From Chloroflexota bacterium (lineage in GTDB: Bacteria > Chloroflexota > Dehalococcoidia > GIF9 > UBA5620): DNA of 12,329 bases. This document shows, one piece after another, positions 12,325 to 12,329 of this stretch. The stretch's first letter is position 1. The number at the start of each line of letters is the position of its first letter. The notes under the pieces are model-generated. The model saw only the letters and a program-made list of their open reading frames with translations. It searched no databases and was not told where the DNA came from. The DNA lies in assembly GCA_026389735.1 (NCBI GenBank), contig JAPLHH010000043.1, positions 1-12,329 on the forward strand, in the 5' to 3' direction. The translations under genes and the position numbers were made by a program.

Positions 12325-12329
12325 AACAT

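Noticed and set aside
1..12329. Recoding of TGA as a sense codon throughout the genome
   Set aside because: TGA ends the dehalogenase-like gene, the 8613 gene and the MFS gene at natural family ends, so TGA works as a normal stop.

Overview
The window looks like an accessory stretch of a chromosome from an anaerobic bacterium. The best guess is a Dehalococcoidia-type member of the Chloroflexota, at moderate confidence. The reasons are a cobalamin/iron-sulfur reductive-dehalogenase-like protein, a hydantoinase-type enzyme, an OFA-like MFS carrier, several small lipoproteins, and many palindromic intergenic repeats. No ribosomal or other phylogenetic marker is present, so the assignment is an inference.

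Layout. Bases 1-252 carry the 3' end of a hydantoinase B/oxoprolinase-type gene. An orphan reductive-dehalogenase-like gene without a Tat signal follows (711-1910), and behind it lies a decayed NfeD C-terminal remnant interrupted by TGA (about 1917-2195). On the minus strand a tyrosine recombinase gene (2400-3443) sits directly downstream of tRNA-Gly(TCC) (3545-3619), as integrated elements usually do. The recombinase is broken by one in-frame TAA at codon 43. From 3940 to 8939, six plus-strand genes encode envelope or uncharacterised small proteins: a zinc-ribbon/PQQPGWG-repeat/TM/FN3 protein, a small exported protein with an internal TGA, a Cys-motif protein, two lipoproteins (the second sharing the FN3 domain), and a TM protein with a winged-helix-like tail. 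A 29-codon membrane miniprotein lies on the minus strand at 6190-6279. Four of the plus-strand genes have the identical 9-mer TGTATAATC upstream as a probable -10 element, so they may be expressed together.

The gaps between these genes hold three MITE-like elements with TGTCATTGCGAG-type ends, a fourth degenerate copy, and three short palindromes built around CTTTAG (or its complement). Bases 8967-9008 look like the 3' half of a tRNA (anticodon loop T-GGT-AA, T-arm, acceptor 3' strand). This is followed by a stand-alone LytS-type 5TM receptor gene (minus strand, 9079-9675) lying between two copies of a hairpin repeat. Next comes an MFS transporter with a near-consensus promoter. The window ends with a GIY-YIG nuclease-domain gene flanked by 74-bp ungapped direct repeats (62 of 74 identical by my hand count).

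How it fits together: there is no single obvious operon or pathway. The pattern is a mosaic of insertion scars (tRNA-linked recombinase, tRNA remnant, repeat-flanked single genes) and recently broken genes. The two most unusual observations are the internal TGA in the small exported protein, followed by a SECIS-like hairpin and 53 more protein-like codons, and the repeat-flanked GIY-YIG unit.
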